From assembly GCA_023397245.1 (NCBI GenBank), contig JAEWUH010000005.1, positions 1 through 36,465 of the forward strand: a stretch of 36,465 nucleotides of DNA, written 5' to 3'. The stretch's first letter is position 1; every line of letters starts with the position of its first letter. The stretch comes from Bacillota bacterium. GTDB taxonomy: Bacteria; Bacillota; Clostridia; Oscillospirales; Acutalibacteraceae. The notes beneath the pieces were generated by a model, which did no database searches, was not told the origin of the DNA, and saw only the letters and a list, made by a program, of their open reading frames with translations. Positions 14,820 to 22,609 of this stretch are shown in pieces. The translations under genes and the position numbers were made by a program.

Positions 14820-15908
14820 TTATTTGCGGTTAAAGATCGACATGATATCGGTAAAGTCTTCGTCGTCGATCGGGCTTGCTTTGGATTTCTCCGGCTCTTC
14901 CTTCTTGGGAGCGGTCTTGCCGGGCTTGTCCGCGGGAAGTTCGGAACCGGTTGAGGAAGAAAATCCGGTTGCGATAACAGTGACGCTCATTTCGTCGTCC
15001 ATGCTCTCATCAAACGCCGCGCCCCAGATGATGTTGGCATCCTCGTGCGCCTGAGCGGAAATCATGGAGGAAGCGGTTTCGATTTCATCAAGGCCGATAT
15101 CCGGCGAAGAGGTGATATTGATGATTACGCCCTTCGCGCCGTTGATGGCGGTTTCGAGAAGCGGGCTGGAAATTGCCATGTTCGCGGCGGTTTCCGCCTT
15201 GTCCTTTCCGGAAGACCTGCCCACGCCCATATGTGCGTATCCGGCGTCCTTCATCACCGCGGTAACGTCGGCAAAATCCAGATTGACCAACCCCGGAAGC
15301 TTAATTAAGTCTGAAATACTCTGAACACCCTGACGGAGAACGTCGTCTGCGATGGAGAACGCGTTCAGCAGAGTGATCTTCTGTTCGCTAACCAGCTTTA
15401 AACGCTCGTTGGGAATCACAACAAGGGAATCCACATGCTCGCGCAGCGCGGAAATGCCCTCTTCCGCCTGCTCCATGCGCCTGCGCCCTTCAAAAGTAAA
15501 CGGCTTTGTTACGATACCGACGGTAAGCACGCCCATGTCGCGCGCGATTTCGGCAACAATCGGAGCGGCCCCGGTTCCTGTTCCGCCGCCCATACCCGCC
15601 GTAATAAAGACCATGTCGCTGCCGCGGATCGCGGCGGCAATCGCCTCACGGCTTTCATCCGCAGCCTTCTGCCCCATTTCCGGCTTTGAGCCCGCGCCCT
15701 TTCCGTGGGTCACCTTTTCACCGATCTGAATCTTCTGGGTCGCCTTGGAACGGTAAAGCGCCTGTTTGTCGGTGTTTACGCTGATAAACTCAACGCCCTT
15801 GACCCCCATTGTGACCATGCGGTCGATTGCGTTTCCGCCGCCGCCGCCGACACCGATTACCTTAATCTGTACAATATTGTCAAAGTCGTTATCAATCTCA
15901 AAAGGCAT
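14820..15908 (-). CDS. ftsZ: cell division protein FtsZ
   Basis: A 362-residue tubulin-like GTPase that polymerises into the Z-ring at mid-cell. The nucleotide-binding GGGGGNAID (about 21-29), the tubulin signature GGGTGTGAAP (about 106-115) and the T7-loop region are all intact. A disordered acidic/Lys linker (about 318-347) leads to the conserved C-terminal peptide FTDIMSIFNRK that docks FtsA/SepF-type partners. ATG 15908 is preceded by AAGGGGGA. It is the last gene of the dcw cluster, 167 bases after ftsQ; no ftsA is present in the cluster, as is common in Clostridia of this type. A separate promoter may raise its expression. Confidence 0.98.
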   Translation of the reverse strand: MPFEIDNDFDNIVQIKVIGVGGGGGNAIDRMVTMGVKGVEFISVNTDKQALYRSKATQKIQIGEKVTHGKGAGSKPEMGQKAADESREAIAAAIRGSDMVFITAGMGGGTGTGAAPIVAEIARDMGVLTVGIVTKPFTFEGRRRMEQAEEGISALREHVDSLVVIPNERLKLVSEQKITLLNAFSIADDVLRQGVQSISDLIKLPGLVNLDFADVTAVMKDAGYAHMGVGRSSGKDKAETAANMAISSPLLETAINGAKGVIINITSSPDIGLDEIETASSMISAQAHEDANIIWGAAFDESMDDEMSVTVIATGFSSSTGSELPADKPGKTAPKKEEPEKSKASPIDDEDFTDIMSIFNRK

Positions 15909-15979
15909 GTGCTGCGTCCCCCTTATGTTTACCTATATTTTAATATCAGAATATTTCATAGACAGCATTCTCATTTTAT

Positions 15980-16008
15980 AATCTATCACTTTTCAGAATT
16001 AAATTCAA
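15980..16008 (-). promoter_or_regulatory. possible ftsZ promoter
   Basis: Minus-strand TTGAAT (16003-16008), 17 bases, TAGATT (15980-15985) in the A/T-rich ftsQ-ftsZ gap. Other A/T-rich hexamers in the gap could serve equally. Confidence 0.35.
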
Positions 16009-16075
16009 CCTATTTTATTACTTTAGTATAGTATAAAGCATAGGCATTAAAATTCTCTAAAGATATTATACATTG

Positions 16076-17002
16076 CTATTTTGCGCCGGAGGAAGCGGAG
16101 CTTACCGTATAATCCGGGTCAAAGAAAGCATCGTTCTCCTCCGCCGCAACGGAGAGATTCAGCGTTCCCCGCTCCGTATCCTTGATCTTGCCCGCGTCCA
16201 GAATGCTTTTTGCGAAACGGAGCTTATAGTCAAAGTCGCTGGACAGTCCCAGATTCATGGTGACCCGCCCGTCATAAACGATCTGTATCTTGTAGGAATT
16301 GCTCAGATCGATTGCCGTGACCTTCTCAAGCTTGCTGCTGGCGATGGCCGCCGTCAGGCTGCGGAACAACGTCTGCTGGGAGGTATCCTGATAAACGATA
16401 TTCTTGCCGACCTCTGCGCCGGAAAGCTTCAGCCCCCTGACCGCCGGGCAGCCCTTGGGAACGGAGTCCGCAAGCTCCAGCACCTTGCCGGAGGCGCTGA
16501 CAACGGCATATTTTTTGTTGTATTCCACCGCACCGGAAGCCGCGTCCTCGCTGACGACGATGAGAATTTTCGCCGGCAGGCGCCGGGAAACCTTCGCGGC
16601 GCCGATATAGGGCAGCTTGCTCTGGATTTTCTGCCCTGCCTCCCTTGTTTTGGTAAGGAAGAGGTTGTCCCCTTTCCGGATACCAGAAATTCCGATGATC
16701 TCCTCCGCGGAATAACGCGAGGTGCCCTGAACCTCAATGGAATCGATTTTAAACAGAACCGTGAGGGACAGGGCAACCGCCGCGGTCAGTACGGTGACAA
16801 ATGTAAAAAGATAAAAGAAAAGAAGCGCACGGTGTTTGCGCCGTCTGCGGTTCTCCGCACGGCGCTGGGGAGTCGAATACCTTGTGCTTCGTTCGTGCGC
16901 GCCCTCACCGGAGCTGCGGGGAACCGGACGGTATTCCCCGCTGGCTTTGTCATAAACGCGCGGTGTGTCCCTTTCGCCTCCGCTGTTTCTCTTTTCCTTC
17001 AT
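16076..17002 (-). CDS. ftsQ: cell division protein FtsQ/DivIB
   Basis: A 308-residue bitopic divisome protein. It has a long, strongly basic cytoplasmic tail (about 1-58), one membrane helix (about 60-85), then the POTRA domain beginning IDSIEVQGTSRYSAEEII and the DivIB/FtsQ beta domain, with a short flexible end. It bridges FtsL and the septal PBP in the periplasm-equivalent space. ATG 17002 has a GGAGG seven bases upstream; an in-frame TTG two codons earlier is less well placed. It follows murA by 27 bases and precedes ftsZ. Confidence 0.9.
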   Translation of the reverse strand: MKEKRNSGGERDTPRVYDKASGEYRPVPRSSGEGAHERSTRYSTPQRRAENRRRRKHRALLFFYLFTFVTVLTAAVALSLTVLFKIDSIEVQGTSRYSAEEIIGISGIRKGDNLFLTKTREAGQKIQSKLPYIGAAKVSRRLPAKILIVVSEDAASGAVEYNKKYAVVSASGKVLELADSVPKGCPAVRGLKLSGAEVGKNIVYQDTSQQTLFRSLTAAIASSKLEKVTAIDLSNSYKIQIVYDGRVTMNLGLSSDFDYKLRFAKSILDAGKIKDTERGTLNLSVAAEENDAFFDPDYTVSSASSGAK

Positions 17003-17029
17003 TTGCAAACCTCCGAATACCGATACGGA

Positions 17030-18283
17030 CTAAATTCTTTTTATATCCGCGCCGAGAAGTGCGAGGCTCTTTTCAATGTTTTCATAGCCCCGGTCCAGAT
17101 GCTTAAGCCCGGAAATCTGTGTTATGCCCTGCGCCGCCAGACCCGCCACAACCAGCGAAGCACCGCCGCGCAAATCCGCCGCCTCCACCGGTGCCCCGGA
17201 AAGGCCCGGCACGCCTTCCACCACCGCCACGCGCCCTTCCACCTTGATGTTCGCGCCCAGACGGAGCAGCTCCCCCACGTGCTTATAGCGGCTCTCAAAA
17301 ATGGTTTCAACAAAAATACTTGTGCCGTCCGAAAGCGTGGTCATCGCCATGACCGGCGCCTGCGCATCGGTGGGAAATCCCGGGTACGGCATGGTGCGTA
17401 CGCTTTTGATCCGGCCAAGACGTTTTGGAGAGATAATTTTCATTTTATGTTCCGAAATATCGAATCTGCACCCGCATTCCTCAAAGCACGGCAGCACCGG
17501 TTCAAGGTGCTGGGGAATAATGCCGCTCAGAGTCAGCGTGCTGCCGGTAATCGCCGCCGCAGTAAGAAAGGTAGCCGCGGCGATCCGGTCCGGGATTACG
17601 GTATGTTCACAGCCGGTAAGCTTTTTTACGCCTTCAATCACAACCGTGCTCTCTCCCACGCCGCGGATTTTTGCCCCGCAGGCGTTAAGGAAGTTGGCAA
17701 GGTCGCTGATTTCCGGCTCGCGCGCCGCATTCACAATAATTGTAGTTCCCTTGGAGATGCAGGCCGCTATAATGATATTTTCCGTGGCACCCACGCTTGG
17801 AAGTGAAAGGTTGATCGCCGCGGCATGGATGCCGTCCGGTACGCTGCACTCCAGAAACCCATGATCCTCGCTGATAAGGACGCCCATCTTCCGCAGCGCG
17901 GAAAGATGCAGATCAATCGGTCTTGGCCCAAGCTCGCAGCCGCCGGGCAGCGAGAGCTTTGCCCTGCCCATCCTGCTGACGATCGCTCCCAAAAAAATAA
18001 TGGAGGAGCGCATTTCACGCATCAGGCTGTCGGGAATTTCATAATTGCCCGCTCCAAGCGGGTCAATCACAACGTCGGTGCCGCAGCGTTCGGCGGTACA
18101 CCCCAAATGGCGCAGGATGTTCAGGGACGTGTCCACATCCGATAGATTCGGACAGTTATGTAATATGCATTGTCCGCTGCAGAGCAGGGAGGCCGCCATA
18201 AGCGGCAAGGTGCTGTTCTTTGCACCGTGTATTGTGAGTTCGCCTTCCAGTTTGTTTGGACCGTGTATTATCAGTTCTGACAT
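17030..18283 (-). CDS. murA: UDP-N-acetylglucosamine 1-carboxyvinyltransferase (MurA)
   Basis: A 417-residue enzyme for the first committed step of peptidoglycan synthesis, transfer of enolpyruvate from PEP to UDP-GlcNAc. The family N-terminus (HGAKNSTLP, with catalytic Lys22), the RSS segment (about 92-94), and the loop LPGGCELGPRP with Cys116 are present. That Cys is the fosfomycin target, so the enzyme should be sensitive, unlike Cys-to-Asp forms. The PTDAQ motif near residue 304 and the C-terminal DLRGGA are intact. A GGGGGTG ribosome binding site precedes ATG 18283. It lies in the dcw cluster between murG and ftsQ. Gram-positives often have a second murA elsewhere. Confidence 0.96.
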   Translation of the reverse strand: MSELIIHGPNKLEGELTIHGAKNSTLPLMAASLLCSGQCILHNCPNLSDVDTSLNILRHLGCTAERCGTDVVIDPLGAGNYEIPDSLMREMRSSIIFLGAIVSRMGRAKLSLPGGCELGPRPIDLHLSALRKMGVLISEDHGFLECSVPDGIHAAAINLSLPSVGATENIIIAACISKGTTIIVNAAREPEISDLANFLNACGAKIRGVGESTVVIEGVKKLTGCEHTVIPDRIAAATFLTAAAITGSTLTLSGIIPQHLEPVLPCFEECGCRFDISEHKMKIISPKRLGRIKSVRTMPYPGFPTDAQAPVMAMTTLSDGTSIFVETIFESRYKHVGELLRLGANIKVEGRVAVVEGVPGLSGAPVEAADLRGGASLVVAGLAAQGITQISGLKHLDRGYENIEKSLALLGADIKRI

Positions 18284-18345
18284 AGCAACACCCCCACATA
18301 ATCTATAAATATACTATGCGGGATTTGCTTTTGCGGTGATAATGT

Positions 18346-19470
18346 TCAGCGGGCGTCGGCCAATACTTCTTTTAAAATTTTATAAATGCGCTCATTGGCG
18401 TCCGTAATTGCCATTTTCTTCGCGTTTTCTCCAAGCTCCGCTATGGCGCCGGATTTGCTGAAAAGCTCCGCGACTTTTTTGCAGAGGGCTTCCCCGGAAA
18501 GGTCTTTTTCCTCAAGGATCGCCGCGGCGTCCCGGTTGACCATCGCCATGGCGTTGTGGTACTGGTGGTTTTCCGCCACGTTGGGGGACGGAATCAGGAT
18601 GGATGCCTTGCCCTGCGCCTGCAGCTCGCTCAGCGTGATGGCGCCGGCACGGCAGATGACAAGGTCGGCTGCCGCAAGACATTCCGGCATATCGTTGATG
18701 TATTCCCGGATTTGAATATTCGGGTGTTTGGACAGCTCCAGCCCTTTTTCTTTTAAAAGCTCCGGCATCCACACGCCCCACTGGCCGTAACCGTGGATGT
18801 GCTGGAAGCGGTCGGATTTCGCGCTCTCCGTGAGCAGGTCTGCCACGGCCTCGTTGATCTTGCGCGCTCCAAGGCTTCCGCCGAAGCTCAGGATCAGGGG
18901 TCTTTCGTCCCGACCGAGCGCCTTCCGCGCCGCGGCGCGCTCCGCACGCAGTACCGCCGGACGGACCGGGTTGCCGGTAAGCACACACCGCGCCGCGGGG
19001 TCAAGGTACTTCTGCGCGTCGGCTACCGCCAGCATGGTTTTATCGGCACGTTTGGAGAGCATTTTATTGGTCACGCCCGGAAACGCGTTCTGCTCGTGGA
19101 TGACGGACGGGATACCCAGCCGGATGGCTTCCCGGATTACCGGGCCTGCTACATAGCCGCCTGTCCCCACGCAGATATCCGGCTGGAAATCGCGGATGAT
19201 TTTTTTTGCCTCCGCGCTTGACGTGACTACATGAACCAGCGTTGCGGCGTTCTTTTTGATATTCTTCCAGCTCAGCTTTCTCTGAAAGCCCGAAATGGTG
19301 ATGCTCTTAAAATCAAAGCCCGCTGCGGGAACCAGCCGTTCCTCCATCCCGCCCTTCGCTCCGATATAAAGGATCTGCGCGTCCGGCTCCTTTTCGCGCA
19401 GATACCCTGCCACGGCGAGCGCCGGGTTGATGTGCCCCGCGGTGCCGCCGCCTGCAAACAAAACTTTCAT
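18346..19470 (-). CDS. murG: MurG, lipid II synthesis GlcNAc transferase
   Basis: A 374-residue peripheral membrane GT-B glycosyltransferase that adds GlcNAc from UDP-GlcNAc to lipid I to make lipid II. The first glycine-rich loop GGGTAGHINPALA is at about residues 7-19, GTGGYVAGP near 100, the second G loop FGGSLGARKIN near 190, and the sugar-nucleotide site HxQNAFPG and CRAGAITLSEL are all visible. ATG 19470 follows GGAG by seven bases; an upstream in-frame start at 19518 lacks a site. It lies after ftsW and before murA. Confidence 0.96.
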   Translation of the reverse strand: MKVLFAGGGTAGHINPALAVAGYLREKEPDAQILYIGAKGGMEERLVPAAGFDFKSITISGFQRKLSWKNIKKNAATLVHVVTSSAEAKKIIRDFQPDICVGTGGYVAGPVIREAIRLGIPSVIHEQNAFPGVTNKMLSKRADKTMLAVADAQKYLDPAARCVLTGNPVRPAVLRAERAAARKALGRDERPLILSFGGSLGARKINEAVADLLTESAKSDRFQHIHGYGQWGVWMPELLKEKGLELSKHPNIQIREYINDMPECLAAADLVICRAGAITLSELQAQGKASILIPSPNVAENHQYHNAMAMVNRDAAAILEEKDLSGEALCKKVAELFSKSGAIAELGENAKKMAITDANERIYKILKEVLADAR

Positions 19471-19584
19471 ACTAAGACTCCAATCTGTCAGGCTGCCGAT
19501 AAAGCCGCGCAGCCGCAAAATTGCGGTACCATTTTGCCTGCCGCGTTGGCTGCACGATTTTCCGATGTCTGAATGTGTTTTTAT

Positions 19585-20820
19585 CTACGTCTTTTCTATC
19601 GCCGACGTTCGTGAAATAGACAATACCACACCCATTTCCGCAAGCAGAATCACCAGCGAAGTTCCCCCGTAGCTGAAGAACGGGAGGCTGATGCCCGTAT
19701 TGGGAATGGTGTTGGTCACAACGGCAATATTCAAAACCACCTGGAGGCCGACCTGAACGACAAGGCCGATTCCGAGCAGCATTCCGAATTTATCCTTCGC
19801 CTTCAGCGAAATAGTAACCCCGCGCCACACAAGCATGGCAAACAGGATGATAATAATCAGCGCGCCGATAAACCCGAGTTCCTCGCAGACAATGGCAAAA
19901 ATAAAGTCGTTCTGCGGCTCCGGCAGATACAGGTATTTCTGTCTGGACTGCCCCAGACCGAGGCCGAGCAGACCGCCCGAACCGATCGCGTAGAGCGACT
20001 GCCGCGTCTGCCAGGTGTCCGCCATCAGTTCCTTGCTCTCCGTGGTAAACGGGTTCAGCCACGCAACAATACGGTCGTTGGCATAGCTGAATTTCTGGGT
20101 GAACAGGACAAGATAAGCCACCGCCGCGCCCGCTCCGCCGAACGCAATCCCGAACCAGCGCAGGCGAACCCCGCCGATAAAGAGCATAACACCGGCCAGG
20201 AAAACGATGATGACCGTCGCCGAAACGTGCGGTTCCAGTACCAGCAGACCGGCGGCTGCGCCCAAAATGAGGATGTAGGGCAGAACCCCGTAGCGGAACG
20301 TGCTCATACGCTTGAAATTCAGGGAAATCAGATGGGCAAAAGCCAGGATAAGCCCGAATTTAGCAAGCTCGGACGGCTGGAACTGGCCGAGCGGCCCAAG
20401 GCTGATCCAGCGGTGAACGCCGTTAATGCGGGGCGTAAAAAGCACCAGAACCAGCGTCAGATAAGAAAAGATCAGTATGGGAATCGCAAATTTATGCAGA
20501 TGGTGGTAATCAAAATAGGATACTGCAACCATGGCGACTACGCCGAGCACCGCAAAAAGCGCCTGGCGGCTAATAAAGAAGTAGCTGCTGCCGTGGAGGT
20601 AATACGCGTTTGCATAGCTTGCCGAAAAGAGCATGACCAGACCGATGATCAGCAACGTTAGGGTAAGGAACAGAAATGGCATATCCATACCGGAACGGAT
20701 GGAAAAGATGCGGAATTTTTTACGTATCTTCCTTGTAATGGAAGCCTTTTCCACGCGCTCCGGAGGATTCCCGCGGACGGGGGCAGTATTTTGCTTTGCG
20801 CTTCCGTGTGCTGCGGCCAT
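19585..20820 (-). CDS. ftsW: FtsW/RodA/SpoVE-family lipid II polymerase
   Basis: A 411-residue SEDS-family protein with about ten membrane helices after a basic 45-residue cytoplasmic tail. SEDS proteins polymerise lipid II into glycan strands with a cognate class B PBP. Signatures: FSAS near residue 66, the PSELAK motif, LVLEPHVSA with the probable catalytic acidic residue region, PEPQNDFIFA, and SLPFFSYGGTS near the end. The position between mraY and murG argues for the septal form (FtsW or sporulation SpoVE) over RodA. AAGGA precedes ATG 20820. The likely partner is the PASTA-containing PBP of the same cluster. Confidence 0.94.
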   Translation of the reverse strand: MAAAHGSAKQNTAPVRGNPPERVEKASITRKIRKKFRIFSIRSGMDMPFLFLTLTLLIIGLVMLFSASYANAYYLHGSSYFFISRQALFAVLGVVAMVAVSYFDYHHLHKFAIPILIFSYLTLVLVLFTPRINGVHRWISLGPLGQFQPSELAKFGLILAFAHLISLNFKRMSTFRYGVLPYILILGAAAGLLVLEPHVSATVIIVFLAGVMLFIGGVRLRWFGIAFGGAGAAVAYLVLFTQKFSYANDRIVAWLNPFTTESKELMADTWQTRQSLYAIGSGGLLGLGLGQSRQKYLYLPEPQNDFIFAIVCEELGFIGALIIIILFAMLVWRGVTISLKAKDKFGMLLGIGLVVQVGLQVVLNIAVVTNTIPNTGISLPFFSYGGTSLVILLAEMGVVLSISRTSAIEKT

Positions 20821-20920
20821 ATGTCCTTCCCCTCCCCTGTAATCGACGGTATGTAAACTCGCGCTACCATAAAATTAAAGCATAAAGTCCTCTGTCTATT
20901 TTGTCATTTCCTGCGCCCGG

Positions 20921-21928
20921 TTAAAATCCATAAACGACCAGAAAAGCGGAAATCGCTCCGAAAAGCGCCGTAACCGCGCTGAATACGCCGCAGATTTTCA
21001 CTTCGCTCCAGCCGCACATTTCAAAATGATGATGAATGGGACTCATTTTAAAGATTCGTTTTCCGTGCGTCGCCTTAAAGTAGGTCACCTGCAGCACGAC
21101 GGAAAGAATCTCGCAGATATATACGATACCGATGGGCACGATCAAAATCGGCATATTCAGGCCGAAGCCCAGAGCGCACACCATTCCGCCCAGAAACAGC
21201 GAACCGGTATCGCCCATGAATACCTTGGCCGGGTTGAAGTTCCAGACCAGAAAGCCGAGGCACCCCCCTACCAGCGCGGCGGAAAGGATGCTGATCCCGG
21301 TCATTTTCAGGATACCGGAAATGATCAGAAAAAACGCCCCCGCAAAGAAAGTGACGGACGCGTTCAGGCCGTCGATCCCGTCGGTAAAGTTGACGGCGTT
21401 GACCATGCCGACAATGCCGTGCAGGGAAATGACCCAGTACCACAGTCCAAGGTTCACGCTGCCCGCAAACGGAATCAGTGTGGAGGAGCCGCTGCCCGCC
21501 AGATACAGCGAATACAGGTAGGCGCCCGCAACCAGAAACTGCAGAACAAGCTTCTGCTTTACGTTAAGGCCAAGGTTCCTTTTCTTTACCACTTTGATAT
21601 AATCGTCAAAAAAGCCGACCGCACCAAAACCGACCGCCATGAACAGGCCGCCGAATATCTTGGTCCGCATCAGCATATCGAGCGAATTCTGGTTTGTCAT
21701 ATTATAGTAATAAGGTACGCACAGAAAAGCCGTCAGGACAATCCCGATGATAAACATAAATCCGCCCATTGTCGGCGTGCCGTTTTTCTTTCGGTGCCAT
21801 TTGGGGCCGACTTCACGGATTGTCTGTCCGAAGTTTATTTTATGCAGAAAGGGAACCATCCATTTCCCGAGCAGCGCCGTAATCAAGAAAGAAAGAATTG
21901 CCGCCGCCAAAATCCAACCTGAGTTCAT
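20921..21928 (-). CDS. mraY: phospho-N-acetylmuramoyl-pentapeptide transferase (MraY)
   Basis: A 335-residue polytopic enzyme that joins phospho-MurNAc-pentapeptide to undecaprenyl phosphate to form lipid I. About ten membrane helices with the family motifs DDYIK (about 107-111), NFTDGIDGLNA (about 180), FMGDTGSLFLGG (about 230) and the cytoplasmic MSPIHHHFE near residue 293. ATG 21928 follows a GGTGGAG. It lies 100 bases after the small Mur-ligase-like ORF and 100 bases before ftsW; the murD gene commonly found next is missing. Confidence 0.97.
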   Translation of the reverse strand: MNSGWILAAAILSFLITALLGKWMVPFLHKINFGQTIREVGPKWHRKKNGTPTMGGFMFIIGIVLTAFLCVPYYYNMTNQNSLDMLMRTKIFGGLFMAVGFGAVGFFDDYIKVVKKRNLGLNVKQKLVLQFLVAGAYLYSLYLAGSGSSTLIPFAGSVNLGLWYWVISLHGIVGMVNAVNFTDGIDGLNASVTFFAGAFFLIISGILKMTGISILSAALVGGCLGFLVWNFNPAKVFMGDTGSLFLGGMVCALGFGLNMPILIVPIGIVYICEILSVVLQVTYFKATHGKRIFKMSPIHHHFEMCGWSEVKICGVFSAVTALFGAISAFLVVYGF

Positions 21929-22028
21929 ATGTTCTTACTCCACCTTTTATCATTGTTCTGCCGGCCCGGTTATACCGCGGTATTTCCCGCCGGTAAGTTA
22001 CAGAGTTATTATAGCACAATGATTTCTA

Positions 22029-22535
22029 TTATTCTTCCTCTATTTCAATGCGGTTCAGCGCCTCCAGCACTTCCGCAAAGGCAATTCCGCCGGAGATTGC
22101 CGCCGCAGCCGCGGCCAGCACCGCCTCGACGTACCGCTTACTGTCCCCCGCAAGCTTTACGCGGCCGATCACGCCGACGCCGACAATTTCAAACGCGGTA
22201 AAGCCGTCCTGCGTACGGCGGATATTCCTCGCCGTAAAATCGGCGCTGTCGCTCTCCGCCGAAAATGTGACCGGGCGCAGCCCCTGCAGCTCCGGCCGCG
22301 CGGCGATACCGTACCCGGCAACGCAGACGGGAAACTGTTCCGCGCCCGGAACCTTCACCGTGTCGCAGAGGAGCAGCACCGCCGGATGGGACTCCGGTTC
22401 CGCAGGCTCGCCCGCAGGCGCAACGCGGCAGTTGCCGCGTCCGCAGTAGGCAAATATCTTCTTCAGCACCTGGGTAGTATACCCGTTTTTATCACAAACC
22501 GCAATGAGTTTTGCGGCATTATGCAAATTTGCCAA
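22029..22535 (-). CDS. small Mur-ligase-like protein, no ATP-binding domain
   Basis: A 168-residue protein. Its second half (about 92-165) resembles the Mur ligase segment that follows the nucleotide-binding core: a TFSAESDSADFTARNI strand-loop, a DGFTAFEIVG strand, a VKLAGDS...YVEAVLAAAAAAISGG helix where ligases have GxHNxxNxxAA, and a final EVLEALNRIE helix. The UDP-substrate domain, the GKTT P-loop and the catalytic residues are absent, and the His-Asn pair is replaced (DSKRY). The start is a TTG at 22535 behind AAGGGATGG; no better start exists because a stop lies upstream. It sits exactly where murE, murF or murD is found in other dcw clusters. It may be a decayed ligase or a retained non-catalytic subunit. 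The open frame suggests it is still maintained. Confidence 0.7.
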   Translation of the reverse strand: MANLHNAAKLIAVCDKNGYTTQVLKKIFAYCGRGNCRVAPAGEPAEPESHPAVLLLCDTVKVPGAEQFPVCVAGYGIAARPELQGLRPVTFSAESDSADFTARNIRRTQDGFTAFEIVGVGVIGRVKLAGDSKRYVEAVLAAAAAAISGGIAFAEVLEALNRIEIEEE

Positions 22536-22609
22536 ACAACCATCCCTTTCGCGGCTCAGAGCCCCTATTCATAAATAAGGGGATGCAAAGACAGTGGGAG
22601 GACAGGCCC

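Noticed and set aside
16073..17806. 577-codon plus-strand ORF
   Set aside because: Antisense to ftsQ and murA, both unmistakable. Long open frames of this kind arise from codon bias.
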